From: Ochotona curzoniae | Taxonomy: Eukaryota; Chordata; Mammalia; Lagomorpha; Ochotonidae | Length of the DNA: 64,000 bases | Reading direction: 5' to 3' | Assembly (NCBI RefSeq): GCF_017591425.1 | Contig: NW_024466399.1 | Coordinates: 2,604,001-2,668,000, forward strand | Shown here: one piece after another, positions 32,645-42,667 of the stretch | Layout: each line of letters begins with the position of its first letter | How positions within the stretch are numbered: position 1 is the stretch's first letter | The notes under the pieces: model-generated | The model's input: only the letters and a program-made list of their open reading frames with translations | Told to the model about the DNA's origin: nothing | The model's database searches: none | Position numbers and translations under genes: made by a program

Positions 32645-32689
32645 AAAACACAATCTCCCATCATTGAGACAGATAACAAAATTTAAAAT

Positions 32690-33170
32690 TTGGTAAGATA
32701 CAGGCCTGGGGAGGCTGTGACAGCAACAAGTGCTGTCAGGCACTGCTGCTGGGATTTCAAATTGTCTTGACCTTTATGAAAACTATTGATAACATTTCCA
32801 TATCCCCTTTGGCCCAATAATGCCACTTCTGGGACTGTATTAGACATGTTTGCAAACATTTATTGTGTTTGAGATTACTCAGTACATCATTTTTAATGAA
32901 GACAGAGTAGGAGAAATTATTCTGCAAGTATCCCAAGAGGATTTGGTTAAGTAAATTCCAGTAAGCAGAAGAGAATATCTTTCAGTTATGATGTAGCATG
33001 CTCACCAAAAAATTGCTAGTTAAAGCAAGAACAGGTAAGCCAGCACAAAATTGTGACCTGCCATTGATGTGAAGAAACAGGGGTGGAAGACCTGGAGGTA
33101 CACAGATTTCCTGCATGTGATAAAAATTTCAGGAAGGATTTGGGTTGTCAGGCAAAATTCAAAACACTTG
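32690..33170 (+). mobile_element. L1ME-type 3' end, plus
   Basis: 'CATATCCCCTTTGGCCCAAT', 'AATGCCACTTCTGGGACTG' and 'AGAAACAGGGGTGGAAGACC' match an old L1ME terminal region ('tgacccagcaattccacttctaggaattt'). It could be the end of the same element as 31030-31720, split by the LTR and SINE. Confidence 0.6.
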
Positions 33171-35610
33171 GTTAAACTCATCAGCTAAGGAATAATGTTT
33201 TTATTTTTTTCAGTCCACGCTTGTCAAATGCATCACCTAGAATATGCCTATGCCTAAAATGCTGCATTTGCCTTCATATTTTTATCTGCTAAATGTGAAG
33301 TTGCAACATCCAAATAACAGAAACCAATGTGTAGATGGAGGGGTGGGAGAATTGAGAACTTGTGGGCAAACAACAACCAGGGCTCGGAAGTGGCTTTTCC
33401 TTCGCAGCTTACATTTTTTTGGTTCCTAAACCATGTAACTTCAATACATTTTTAAATGACGTAGATAAAACCCAGCATGAGTAGATAAATCAAAACATTT
33501 GTGTAAGAAGACAACCAGATAACATAAACATTTATCAAGACTTCTATTTTATACTGTTGATAGTGAAATCAGCCTCCATCTCTCACCTCATAGTTTGAAA
33601 ATTAATAGAAGCACCCACAGTTCAGGGACAGCAAAGCAGTGTGTGTTTTTTATGTTTTCAATGGATTCTAACTCTTCCCAGGTTTCTTGTTGCACTCATT
33701 TAAAAAAAAAAAAAATCAAAGAACCAAGCATGTGATGTTTGGAGTAGAGAAAGTGTCATGCGGTATTATTCTTGAGAAGGCAGGCTCAGCCAGGTTTTTG
33801 AAATCTTCCCAAGTCTTCTCAACCCTCTGACAGCTTCTCAGATAACTCAAATGGCCAGGCAGACATGTTGGTGTGGCAAGCACCAGGTGGGGATAAAAAT
33901 CAAAGTGGGAAGTGGGACACGGCAGTCATGGGGATGCAGGCCTCACGTGGACACCTGCGAGGCTCTCTCCCACATGCGCACACACGTACACGGGCCAGCG
34001 AGCCAAGATACCCAGGTCACTTGAGAATTTCTTGATGCGTCCTCATTTACTAAATGCAGTGAGACGGGCCATGAAAAGTCAGTGTTTCTAATGATGTCCG
34101 ATCTGTTCCTTTGGAATAATATAGTGAAATTAGTATCTGACAGACATCTTTATTGTGTTATTGACTTTTAGTTCATTTTTTTCTCTTTTTTTTTTAAATG
34201 AGAAGCATGGCATCATTACAATGCCAAGGTCCTGATTTTTTAAAACAGAGAAAGCAACAAAGGAAGGAAGATGGGAGGAAGAAGGAAGGAAGGAGGAAAA
34301 AGAAAACTAAAACCAAAAACCTTTCTCAGGAACTTTTTTTATCCTTTTGTTGAAGTTAAAGAATATGTTTAGGTGTTCAACGAATGCTAATCAGGTATGC
34401 TTAGAGGAGATTTTCTGAAGGTCTGAAGGTAGCATCATTGCTCCTCAGACTTCCACGACGGCCGATGTACGCCTTCCATTGACGGTGGCAGTAGTTACAA
34501 CAATGTCTTCGGCTTCAGTCTGTAGCCTCAGCCTTCTTCAGCTCCGTCCCAGCTGCCAGCTTCACGCCAGCTGGCTCATGTATCCACAAAAAAAAAATAT
34601 TTTTTTGGCAAATGGTCAAATGCAACACACATTTTAAGCAGCTGGATTAACCTCATAGCTCTTAGCAGAGCCCTTTCATCTGTTTTACAGAGAGAAGAAA
34701 GCCTGTTAGTCGCAATCTAATTGGAAAACAAGTGCACATGTATTCCCATGGATAGGATTGTAGCACAAAAAATGTTACTTAGGCATGCTAAATAAAAGCT
34801 GCTCCAAAAAGTAAAGCTCATAATCGTATCATTTGAATGCATTTTGCTTTTATTTTTAATATGGCTGATAACAATTTGAAAAACAGATAATAAAAGGCGA
34901 TAGTTGATCCTTCTGCAGCAATTGCATATTCTACCAAAAAAAAAAAAAAATCAGCGTAACTCTGCCCTACATATAACAGATACTGCTGAAATAAAACATT
35001 GGAATGTTCAGCTTAATATGTGATTGTTTTTTGTTTGTTTTGAGCCTGAGAGTGTAAGTTCATAATAAAAATATTATCAGTCTTTCTCAAATTTTCAGTA
35101 TCTATCATGATATTGTCAGTGTTCGAAATGAGACCCAGATGTTCTTCCCTAAACTATTTAACCATGGCAGCCAGATGTTTGAACACATTGTAAAAGACAG
35201 TTCTTCCAGCTTATCCTAACAGGTAAGCAAAAGGCTGGCGACTCACTGACCCTCACGGTCTGTTCTTTCCAACCAGCAGGGAAAAAAAATCTATTTTTAG
35301 TAATCCATGCGACTGGAACCATGATTCAGATTCATGTTAAATAATGACATTTAAAAAAAGGTAATACGCCTTTAAAAATACAAAAATTTTTTTCTTTAAG
35401 TTTAGATCAGATTAAATGTTACATTTCGATCATAGTACAAATTTCAGTTTTTTATTAAAAATGTTTGGTATTGCTAAAGAAAGGAAAATAACATAATATA
35501 GTTTTCATACTTAATGTAGAAACTAATAAGATATAATTTAGCATAGCATTATGTGAAGGTAAAATTTAAAGGAGCAATTTCTGGAAAAAAAAATATGAAG
35601 TTCTAAGGCA
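33171..35610. other. Repeat-poor unique region
   Basis: About 2.4 kb without any recognisable transposon, the most repeat-free block of the central window. It contains A/T runs and a GGAA-rich patch at 34259-34300. At 34440-34570 there is a GC-richer segment with several CpGs (GACGGCCGATGTACG). From 34600 to 35000 the sequence is AT-rich. No frame above 61 codons and no exon signal were seen. Regulatory function is only conjecture. Confidence 0.4.
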
Positions 35611-35611
35611 G

Positions 35612-35925
35612 CAGGGTGGGTGGTACAACAGTTAAGTGCTTGGCACCTGCACTCTGTAGCCAAGTTCTTGAGTGCACAGCGTGCCTCTACTTCTGATTCT
35701 GCCTTTGTACAAGTGAGCATCCTGGGGAAGAGCAGGTGCTAGCTCAAGTTCTGGGGTTCCTGCCATCCACAAGGGAGACACAGACTGAGCTCTGGGCTCC
35801 TGCTATTAGCTCACCCGAGCCTCAGCTGCCACAGCAGTTTGGGAAGTGCCCCCCAACAGATTCAAATTTGTCTCTCTTAGGTTCCGACTCTCCCTGTTGC
35901 TCCACCTTTAAAATTAAAAATAAGT
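35612..35925 (+). mobile_element. Old CSINE, plus
   Basis: 'GGTGGTACAACAGTTAAGTGC' (head), 'GAGCTCTGGGCTCCTGC' and 'GCAGTTTGGGAAGTGCC' are C-repeat blocks of an old subfamily. The CATATGGG core is lost. Confidence 0.65.
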
Positions 35926-36305
35926 TTCACAAGCATTGTTTAAAAAATTATGAAAAATGTCCTAAGAAGTTAACAAGGTGGAATGCTAAATATACCCAAA
36001 GAAAAAGGAAAATTTGGGGGAAAAAAAAAAAGAGCAAATACCAAGTCTAATAGAAAAGATCTAACTATAGCACATTGATAAACAGATATAAATACTAGCA
36101 ACTGTGATTCGAGTGTTGTGATTGTCAGACTGTTATCAAAACACAAGTTATACATGCATGATACTGTGAGAAACACATTTTAAATATGCAAATAATACCA
36201 ATGAACAAATTCCTTAAAATACATTGATCTTAACTGACAGAAGAAGATTTAAATGTACCTATATTCATCAGAGAATCTAAATATGTAAACAAAAATGATG
36301 TTAAG
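35926..36305. other. AT-rich, no recognised feature
   Basis: AT-rich sequence with an A12-type run at about 36020. The 104-codon frame at 35736-36050 begins in the preceding SINE and is artefactual. Confidence 0.35.
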
Positions 36306-36307
36306 AA

Positions 36308-36605
36308 AAATCCTGGGGCAAGCTGGCCTACAGTGCCAGCATCCCACATGCACAAGAGCTCATTGTCCTGGCCGTCTCCTTTCTGATCCAGCTTCCTGCT
36401 AATGGCCATGTAAAGAAGCGGAGGATGGCTCAAGTCCTCGAACCCCTGGAGCTGCGTGGGAGACTTGGAGAAGTTCCTAGCTCCTGCCTTCAGATAGGCT
36501 CAGCTCCACCTGTTGCCTACATTGGTATGGACCAATGGGTAGAAGATCTCTCACTCTCTGAATCTTCTTCCTCCTCCTCTTCCTTTTCTTCTCCTCCTCC
36601 TCCAT
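36308..36605 (+). mobile_element. Old CSINE, plus
   Basis: 'GGGGCAAGCTGGCCTACAG', 'GATCCAGCTTCCTGCTAATGG' and 'GGTAGAAGATCTCTCACTC', followed by a pyrimidine-rich (TTCCTCC)-type end, define a diverged C repeat. Confidence 0.7.
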
Positions 36606-36606
36606 T

Positions 36607-36945
36607 TTCTAAGGCTTATTTATTTTTGTTGGAGATATAGATTTACAGAGAGAAGGAAACACAGTAAGAAAGATCTTCCATCCACTTGTTCACTCCCCAA
36701 GTGGCCTCAAGGTCTAGAGCTGGGCTGATCGAAGCCAGGAGTCAAGAGCTTCTTCTGGTTTTCCCACAAGAGTTCAGGGTTCCAAGGCTTTGGGCTGTCC
36801 ACTATGGTTTTCCCAGGCCACACCCAACAGAAGTGGATGGGAAATGGAATAGCCTGGACACAGACTGGCACATGAAGCAGCAGATGGAAGATCATCCTCT
36901 CTGTCTCTCTTTCTCTCTGTATATCTACCTTTCCAATAAAAAGGA
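36607..36945 (-). mobile_element. Composite CSINE: minus copy fused to a plus 3' tail
   Basis: Positions 36607-36868 are an antisense C repeat ('TAAGGCTTATTTATTTTTG', 'AAGATCTTCCATCCACTTG', 'CCAAGGCTTTGGGCTGTCC', 'GAAGTGGATGGGAAATGG'). At about 36870 the text switches to the sense 3' end ('AGCAGATGGAAGATCATCC', 'TCTCTGTATATCTACC', 'CAATAAAAAG'). The result is an inverted, hairpin-capable composite. A (GGAA)n tract follows where the A-tail should be. Confidence 0.7.
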
Positions 36946-37077
36946 AAGAAAGAAAGAGGGAAGGAAGGAAGGAAGGAAGGAAGGAAGGAAGGAAGGAAGG
37001 AAGGAAGGAAGGAAGGAGGGAGGGATGGAGGGAGGGAGGGAGGGAGGGAGGAAGGAAGGAAGGAAGGAAGGAAGGGA
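36941..37077 (+). repeat. (GGAA)n/(GGGA)n tract
   Basis: About 135 bp of AAAG, GGAA and GGGA units, mostly GGAA, continuing from the poly-A tail of the composite SINE. The 120-134 codon frames over it are repeat translation only. (GGAA)n tracts can bind ETS-family factors, but no function is claimed here. Confidence 0.95.
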
Positions 37078-37229
37078 GTTTTTGAAATAAAGAAAAATTG
37101 CTGCCTCCTAAGAAGAAGAAAAAGAGAAAAAAATTGAGTCAAGAATGCTAAGAACTAAAGCGATCCTCCGAAGAAGACATCAGATTACAAAGTTGCTACA
37201 GGATGTTATTGGCGTGATCAGTGATCTGA

Positions 37230-37563
37230 CATGAAAGCAGAATCAGCACCACGGCTCAACTGTCTAATCCTCCTCCTACAAGAGCTGGCATCCCACATGG
37301 GCATTAGTTCATGTCCTAACTGCTCCACTTCCCATCCACCTCCCTGCTTGTGGCCTGGGAAAGCAGTCAAGGACTGTCCAAAGCCTTGAGACCCTGAACC
37401 CACTTGGGAGACCCAGAAGAAGCTCCTGAGTCCTGGCTTCAGATAAACTGAACTGCAGCCACTGAGGCCACTGGGGGAGTGAACCAGAGAATGGGAGATT
37501 TTTGTCTCTCCTTCTTTCTGTAAAATCTTCCTTTCCAATAAAAATTATTAAATCTTAAAAAAA
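37230..37563 (+). mobile_element. CSINE, plus
   Basis: 'GCATCCCACATGGGCATTAG', 'ACTTCCCATCCACCTCCC', 'GGGAAAGCAGTCAAGGACTG' and 'TCCAATAAAAATTATTAAATC' define a moderately diverged C repeat. The 106-codon minus frame is derived from it. Confidence 0.8.
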
Positions 37564-37914
37564 TATGGCAATGAAAAGAAACAGCTGTCATCAAAACTTA
37601 AGGGGAGAAAACAGTTAAGCTGGTGTTTCAAATAAAGATTTCAAAGCAGTGTTTATGACATATTTGTTCACAGGCACATATCCATGTGTATATGTTAGAA
37701 AATGCAGAGAAAAAGACTGAAAGAAAATAACTAATCAACAAGGAAAAGAGAAGCAAAATCCATAGGAAATAAAAAAGCCAAAACTAACATAATAACAATA
37801 ATTTTCTCGATATGATTGATGGCAGTTTGCAGGGTAAAGCATGCATTGATAGTCTTGGAAATAGAAATTGTCTCTTGTGAAGGTTTTTTTTTAAAAAGCC
37901 ATTTTTTTTTTTTA
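37564..37914. other. AT-rich, no recognised feature
   Basis: About 350 bp of A-rich sequence with no gene signal. Confidence 0.35.
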
Positions 37915-38110
37915 ATTTGTAAGATGGATGGAGACCAAGAGGGAGACCAACAGATCCTTCATGCACAGATTTAGTATCTGTGTAGTCTCCACACCAAGTC
38001 CTGGGCCAGTCCAAACCAAGATTTTGCAACTGCTTTGGGTCTCATTGGTGGTGGCAGGGACCAAGCACTTGAGCCGCCATTACTTCTCAAACCGGTACAC
38101 CGGTATGGCA
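37915..38110 (-). mobile_element. Old CSINE, minus
   Basis: 'AGACCAAGAGGGAGACCAAC', 'GGTGGTGGCAGGGACC' and 'AAGCACTTGAGCCGCCATTAC' match the antisense older C-repeat class ('ggtggcaggaacccaagtacttgagccatcac'). Confidence 0.55.
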
Positions 38111-38166
38111 TGCTATTGTGTGTGATGACTGCCTTATGAAAAACTTTGGAAAGGCAGTTTTGTTTA

Positions 38167-38168
<2 letters not shown>

Positions 38169-38206
<38 letters not shown>
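38169..38206 (+). repeat. (AC)n microsatellite
   Basis: A perfect AC tract adjoining a SINE remnant. Confidence 0.97.
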
Positions 38207-38207
<1 letters not shown>

Positions 38208-38390
38208 AGACTTAGAAGGAGGGATATTTCAGCTCCAAATGGTTTATGCTCCAAATGACCACACAGAGCCCAGTCTTGGACAGGAGGAAGGCAGAATGCT
38301 GAGTCCCCAACAGGCAGGACAGGAGCTGCTGCAATCCCAAGCACATTAGCGGGGAGCTGGAGAGAATACAGAACAGTCAGGCCCGGAGCA
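38207..38390 (-). mobile_element. Old CSINE fragment, minus
   Basis: 'CAAGCACATTAGCGGGGAGC', 'TGGAGAGAATACAGAACAG' and 'TCAGGCCCGG' resemble an eroded antisense C repeat whose tail side became the preceding (AC)n tract. Confidence 0.4.
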
Positions 38391-38637
38391 TTGCTTTGTG
38401 CAGTTCCTTAATGTGTATTTGGTATGAATATAGTACATTCATTTTTACTTTAAAATTTAAGAAGAAATACAATTAACTGTGGGGATTTTTTTTTCTTTAC
38501 CCTAGAAAGCTTTCATACAAAGAACTCAGTATTTGGTCAAAAATTGTCCTAAGAGACATGGATCAAGAGGAGTAAAAACAATCTTAGTCACAAAAGCAAG
38601 AATTGGCCTTGTCATGTATGAACATCAAAATAAGCAT

Positions 38638-38925
38638 GACGTGGAACAGGCTTAGGGATTAAGACAACCACATTCCCACATTGCAGTACTTGGATTTCCC
38701 AGCTTCAGCTCCTGCCTTGAACTCCCTTTTAATGTGGTGCATGGAACAGAGATGTAATAATTCAAGTGACATATGGGGTGGCTAGATTATGTGCCCAGCG
38801 GTCAGCATTGGCCCCAGCCCAGTGTTAGCAGCCATGTGGACAAACCAGCAGTTGGGACTGTGCTTACTTGCTCTCTCCTTCCTTTGCCCTGCCTTTCAAA
38901 TAAACAAAAAAATGACACAAATAAA
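38638..38925 (+). mobile_element. Old CSINE, plus
   Basis: 'GGAACAGGCTTAGGGATTAAG' (head), 'CAGCTTCAGCTCCTGCC' and 'GCCCTGCCTTTCAAATAAAC' (3' end) mark a diverged C repeat, the first of a plus-strand row of four. Confidence 0.6.
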
Positions 38926-38940
38926 CTAAATTTAAAAATC

Positions 38941-39245
38941 AGGGCCAGTGTTGCTGCAAAGTGGACTAAGAGGCAGCCTGTGACGTCAGAATCCACTATG
39001 AGTGTACGTTTGAGTCCTGACTGCTCCACATCTGACCCAACTCCTTGATAATGTGCCTGGAACAGCAGCAAAGGATGCCTTCCATGCTTGTGCCATGCTA
39101 CACATGTGGGAAACCTGGATGGAGTTCAAGACTCCTGAATTCAGTGTGACGCAGTCTCAGGCATTGTGGCCATTTGCGGTGAGAACCAGCAAGCGGAAAA
39201 ATCTCTCATTCTCTCTGCCTTTCAAATAAATTCTTGATTTTCAAA
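38941..39245 (+). mobile_element. Old CSINE, plus
   Basis: 'AGGGCCAGTGTTGCTGC', 'GTTTGAGTCCTGACTGCTCC' (box-B area), 'GTGGGAAACCTGGATGGAG' and 'TGCCTTTCAAATAAATTC' are well-ordered C-repeat blocks. Confidence 0.75.
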
Positions 39246-39379
39246 AATAGGCATTACCATATGTTCTGCAATGTAAATGACAATATAAAAATTTTCACAA
39301 GAGAGCAATTTTTTTTTTCTTTTGCAGAGAGATTAGGGTGGGGGCGTGGAAAGTCTGCAAGTGAAGAACGGAAGCCAAC

Positions 39380-39690
39380 ACAGTGGCAGAGAGGGAAATG
39401 CAGCTGATTGCAGTGCAGACATCCCGTGTGGTGGCGGGTTCAAGTCTCAGCTGCTCCACTTCTGATCCAGCTCCCTGCCAATGCACCAGACAAAGAGAGG
39501 AGCATCCTCCAAGTGCTTGAGCCCTGCAAACACGTGGGAGACTCAGGTGAAGACCCTGCTGCCTGGCTGCAGCCTAGCCCAGCTTGGGCCATTGAGGCTG
39601 TTTAGGTTGTAGACAAGCAGATAGAAGCAGATAGCTGCCTCTTGTTCTCTTTACATAACTCTTTCAGGTAAGCACAATACAAATTGATAA
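39380..39690 (+). mobile_element. Old CSINE, plus
   Basis: 'GGCGGGTTCAAGTCTCAGC' (box B), 'CACTTCTGATCCAGCTCCC' and 'CACGTGGGAGACTCAGG' are C-repeat blocks. The tail is eroded. Confidence 0.75.
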
Positions 39691-39712
39691 AATAAGTATA
39701 AAATAAACGGAA

Positions 39713-39970
39713 TCAGTGATGCAGTATGCAGGTAAAGCTGCGCCTTGCGATGTCAGTATCCGATACGCAAGCCGATCTGTTCCCAGGTTGTTCTGCTTCT
39801 AATCTAGCACTATTATAATGGTCTGCAAAAGACAGCAGAAATGGACTGAGTTCATGAGCCCCTGCAATCCACATTGGAGACTCCAATAAACCGTTAGATC
39901 CTGTATTCAACCTGACCCAGCACTGGCCATTGCAGACATCTCAAAGTCAACCAGAAGATATAGGATGCTC
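39713..39970 (+). mobile_element. Old CSINE, plus, interrupted by a U6 copy
   Basis: 'GGTAAAGCTGCGCCTTGCG', 'TTCCCAGGTTGTTCTGC' and 'CACATTGGAGACTCC', then 'GACCCAGCACTGGCC', form an old C repeat. Its 3' end is separated by the U6 pseudogene, beyond which 'AAATCAGCGGGCAGATAGAG' may be the remaining 3' piece. Confidence 0.6.
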
Positions 39971-39971
39971 T

Positions 39972-40070
39972 GTGCTCTGCACAGATCAGGAGCACATATT
40001 TTAAAATTGAAATGATACAGAGAAGATTAGAATGGCCCCTGTGCAAGGATGACATGTGTTTGTATTTTTT
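39972..40070 (+). pseudogene. U6 snRNA retropseudogene
   Basis: The copy begins GTGCTC and contains the U6 landmarks 'AGCACATAT', 'TAAAATTGAAATGATACAG', the almost invariant 'ACAGAGAAGATTAGAATGGC' (spliceosomal U6 has ...TTAGCATGGC) and 'CCCCTGTGCAAGGATGACA', ending in a T-run. The ISL 3' side and the terminus are mutated, and the 5' part differs from the functional 'GTGCTCGCTTCGGC' start. ATATAGG at 39958-39964 and 40072-40078 looks like a short target-site duplication. It is therefore an L1-type retrocopy and not an active gene. No U6 upstream promoter elements were seen. Confidence 0.9.
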
Positions 40071-40248
40071 AATATAGGGGAAATCAGCGGGCAGATAGAG
40101 ATTTGGGGAAGGGAGAGGAGAAAATGCCAAAGACTATGGAACTGTATCATAAAATAATACAATAATAAAGAAAGGTATGTAAAAATTCTATAAGATTCTC
40201 TGTGTCTTTTCCTGTTTTTGTAACTCTTTTTTAAAAAATATTTATTTT

Positions 40249-40573
40249 GGGCCCGGCACGGTGGCGCAAGTGGTTAAGGTCCTCACCTTGCACGCTCCAG
40301 GATCCCATATGGGCGCCGGTTCTATCCTGGCAGCCCTGCTTCCCTTCCAGCTCCCTGCCTGTGGCCTGGGAAAGCAGTCGAGGACGGCCCAAAGCTTTGG
40401 GACCCTGCACCCGCGTGGGAGACCCGGAAGAGGCTCCTGGCTTGGGATCGGCATAGCATTGGCCATTGCACTCACTTGGGGAGTGAATCATCGGACGGAA
40501 GATCTTCCTCTCTGTCTCTCCTCTCTGTATATCCACCTTTCCAATAACAAAATAATAATAACAATAAATCTTT
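40249..40573 (+). mobile_element. Young CSINE, plus
   Basis: GGGCCCGGCACGGTGGCGC start, box-B-like GGTTCTATCC, 'CATATGGGCGCC' core, 'GAATCATCGGACGGAAGATC' and tail 'AATAACAATAAATC'. It is close to the 24427 copy. Its tail abuts the next, oppositely oriented SINE. Overlapping frames (up to 189 codons, running across both SINEs) are not genes. Confidence 0.93.
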
Positions 40574-40943
40574 AAAAAGATTATTTTTATTGCAAAGTTT
40601 TATATATATATATTTTATATATATATAAGTTTTATATATATATATGGAGAGAGAGAGAGAGGAGAGAGAGGAGAGAGAGAAATATCCTCTGTTCGATAAT
40701 TCACTTCCAAGCAACCGCAATGGCTGGTACTGTGCAGATCCAAAGCCAGGAGCCAGGAACCTCCTACAGGTCTCCCATACGGGTGCAGGCTCCCAAGGCT
40801 TTAGGCCGTCCCTGACGACCTTCCCAGGCCGCAAGCAGGGAGCTGGAGGGGAAGCAGGGCTGCTGGGACCAGAACTAGTGCCCATATGGGATCCCGGCGT
40901 GTTCAAGGTGAAGACCTTAGCTGCTAGACCACGGCGCTGGGCC
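40574..40943 (-). mobile_element. CSINE, minus, with (TA)n/(GA)n expansion
   Basis: The antisense tail 'AAAAGATTATTTTTATTGC' is followed by an expanded TATATA block (about 40600-40644) and a GA block (40645-40680). Regular C-repeat blocks follow ('GATCCAAAGCCAGGAGCCAGG', 'CCCATATGGGATCCCGGC'), ending 'CGGCGCTGGGCCC'. It forms a tail-to-tail pair with the preceding SINE. Confidence 0.88.
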
Positions 40944-41885
40944 CTCTGACTTTCAAAATAAGTGAACATACCTATTAGAAGTACTTGTGTTGAGTTTCCT
41001 AGAATCTTGAACACAGCTGAAGAGAAAATAATGTCCTTCAAATTACAAAAGAAAAATTGTTCAGATTTTAGGACATAGACTCTGCAAAAAAAGATAGAAA
41101 TATTAGTAGCATAGGAAAGAATTGAATAATTTTAGACATGGGGAAAACCTAACATGCAGAATTCCAGTAATAGGACAAGAAAGAAGTGGGAAGATGTTTA
41201 TTGGCTATTTGGTAAGTGTGATTCAAAACTCATGAAAGGCATTGTATCACATGACAGAACGAATAATAAAGAGACGCCCTAAGCTTAGCTACCCCCCGGC
41301 ACAAGCAGCTATCCAATCCCCTTGTCGAATCAGTGGCAACATTTAAATATGCCAGAATATCATATTCATGAACAATGGAGTATTTTTAAGCTCCTCACCT
41401 TTCCTATGAATGACTTCAATGTTCAGTCTACCAATGATAGATCATCTATTTCTATTATCACACTTTGTTTCACTTAGAACAGTGGTTTGCAAATGAGCTT
41501 GCCAATGAAAGGGAATAAGAGATTGAAATGTTTGAAGAACATAAGAGATGTGACCAGATCAATTATTTCACAGCAAAATGCTTTATTGGCGATCAGGATA
41601 AGGATCTGTGAGATTGTGTGAATGAAGGCAAGGAAGGAGCACTTTATTGGTCAAGGCTCTGTATCTATGAAATACTAGTATGAGCTAAAATAGGCGTTGC
41701 TATGCCTCATATACTTGGGGTTCCTCAAAATCTTTTGGGAGTTGTCACTGGAAACATAGGGACACTTTGACTTTAGTCAAATTCCTGACAAACTAGTTGG
41801 TGCATGGTTTTAGCCACGCCTCCTTCTGGACTTTTCTGAGTATTTTTGTAAGATTATTTATGAAGGCCAAGCAACCACGAACATC
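40944..41885. other. No recognised feature
   Basis: About 940 bp unassigned. It includes 'GGTTTTAGCCACGCCTCC' near 41810. An antisense LTR is possible but cannot be shown. Confidence 0.35.
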
Positions 41886-41898
41886 TAGTCATTATTTT

Positions 41899-42208
41899 TA
41901 TGTAAGATTTAGTTATTTTTGTATTGAAAAGGCAGATTGACAGAGAGAAGGAGAGATCGAGAAAGATCTTCCATCCTCTGCTTCAATACCTAAATGTAGT
42001 TAATAGCTGAAGCTCAGCCAATTCTAGGCCAGGAGCCTGTGCCTGGTCTCCCATGAGGGTGTAGGGTCCAAAGAGTTTGGGATATACTCCTCTGCTTTTC
42101 CGGCCACAAGTAGGATGCTGGATTAGAAATGGTGCATCCGGGACATGAATTGACACCCATATGGGATGCCAGAGTTGGAGGTTAGTTGAGCCATTGTATC
42201 AGCCCCAT
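41899..42208 (-). mobile_element. CSINE, minus, with 13-bp TSD
   Basis: Antisense C repeat from 'TATGTAAGATTTAGTTATTT' to 'ATTGTATCAGCCCCA'. TAGTCATTATTTT is duplicated exactly at 41886-41898 and 42209-42221. The body is rather diverged despite the intact TSD. Confidence 0.88.
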
Positions 42209-42221
42209 TAGTCATTATTTT

Positions 42222-42653
42222 AATACAAAAGGACAGAATTAACTATATTGAACAAACCCAAGGCAGATAGAAATTTCTAGGGTTTTCATTTTCATTTATC
42301 GGGCTAATACACAAGATGAGAACAATCTAGAAAGAAGAAATAAATACAAACATACTTAATATGAACTTACAGTTGTTTGAACACATGTTATTAGCCATTT
42401 TTAGAATGTACAACTGAACTCAGACTGAAGAAGCAACAGCTGAGTTGCTCTCCGTGAATCCAACACAGCAAACATTTCAGGTATTCAGTCTAAAAAGCTG
42501 TTAAACTTATACTGACGATCAAATTTAAAATTATCATTTTTTTAAACAAACAATTAAACCTTTCAGCAATTTCAGAAGTAGAGCTAGTTCCACAAGTTAC
42601 TTTCTTTAAAAAAAAATGTACTTCTGTTTTATTCAAACAGTTTGGAGCTTGTA
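42222..42653. other. AT-rich, no recognised feature
   Basis: About 430 bp without repeat or gene signal. Confidence 0.35.
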
Positions 42654-42667
42654 AGATACACTATTTT

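Noticed and set aside
36686..37142. Frames of 120-134 codons with KEGR or PSFL repeats
   Set aside because: Pure translation of the (GGAA)n tract and flanking SINE.
40472..41041. 189-codon minus-strand open frame
   Set aside because: It spans the tail-to-tail SINE pair, including the (TA)n and (GA)n tracts (isoleucine/tyrosine runs). No independent coding evidence.
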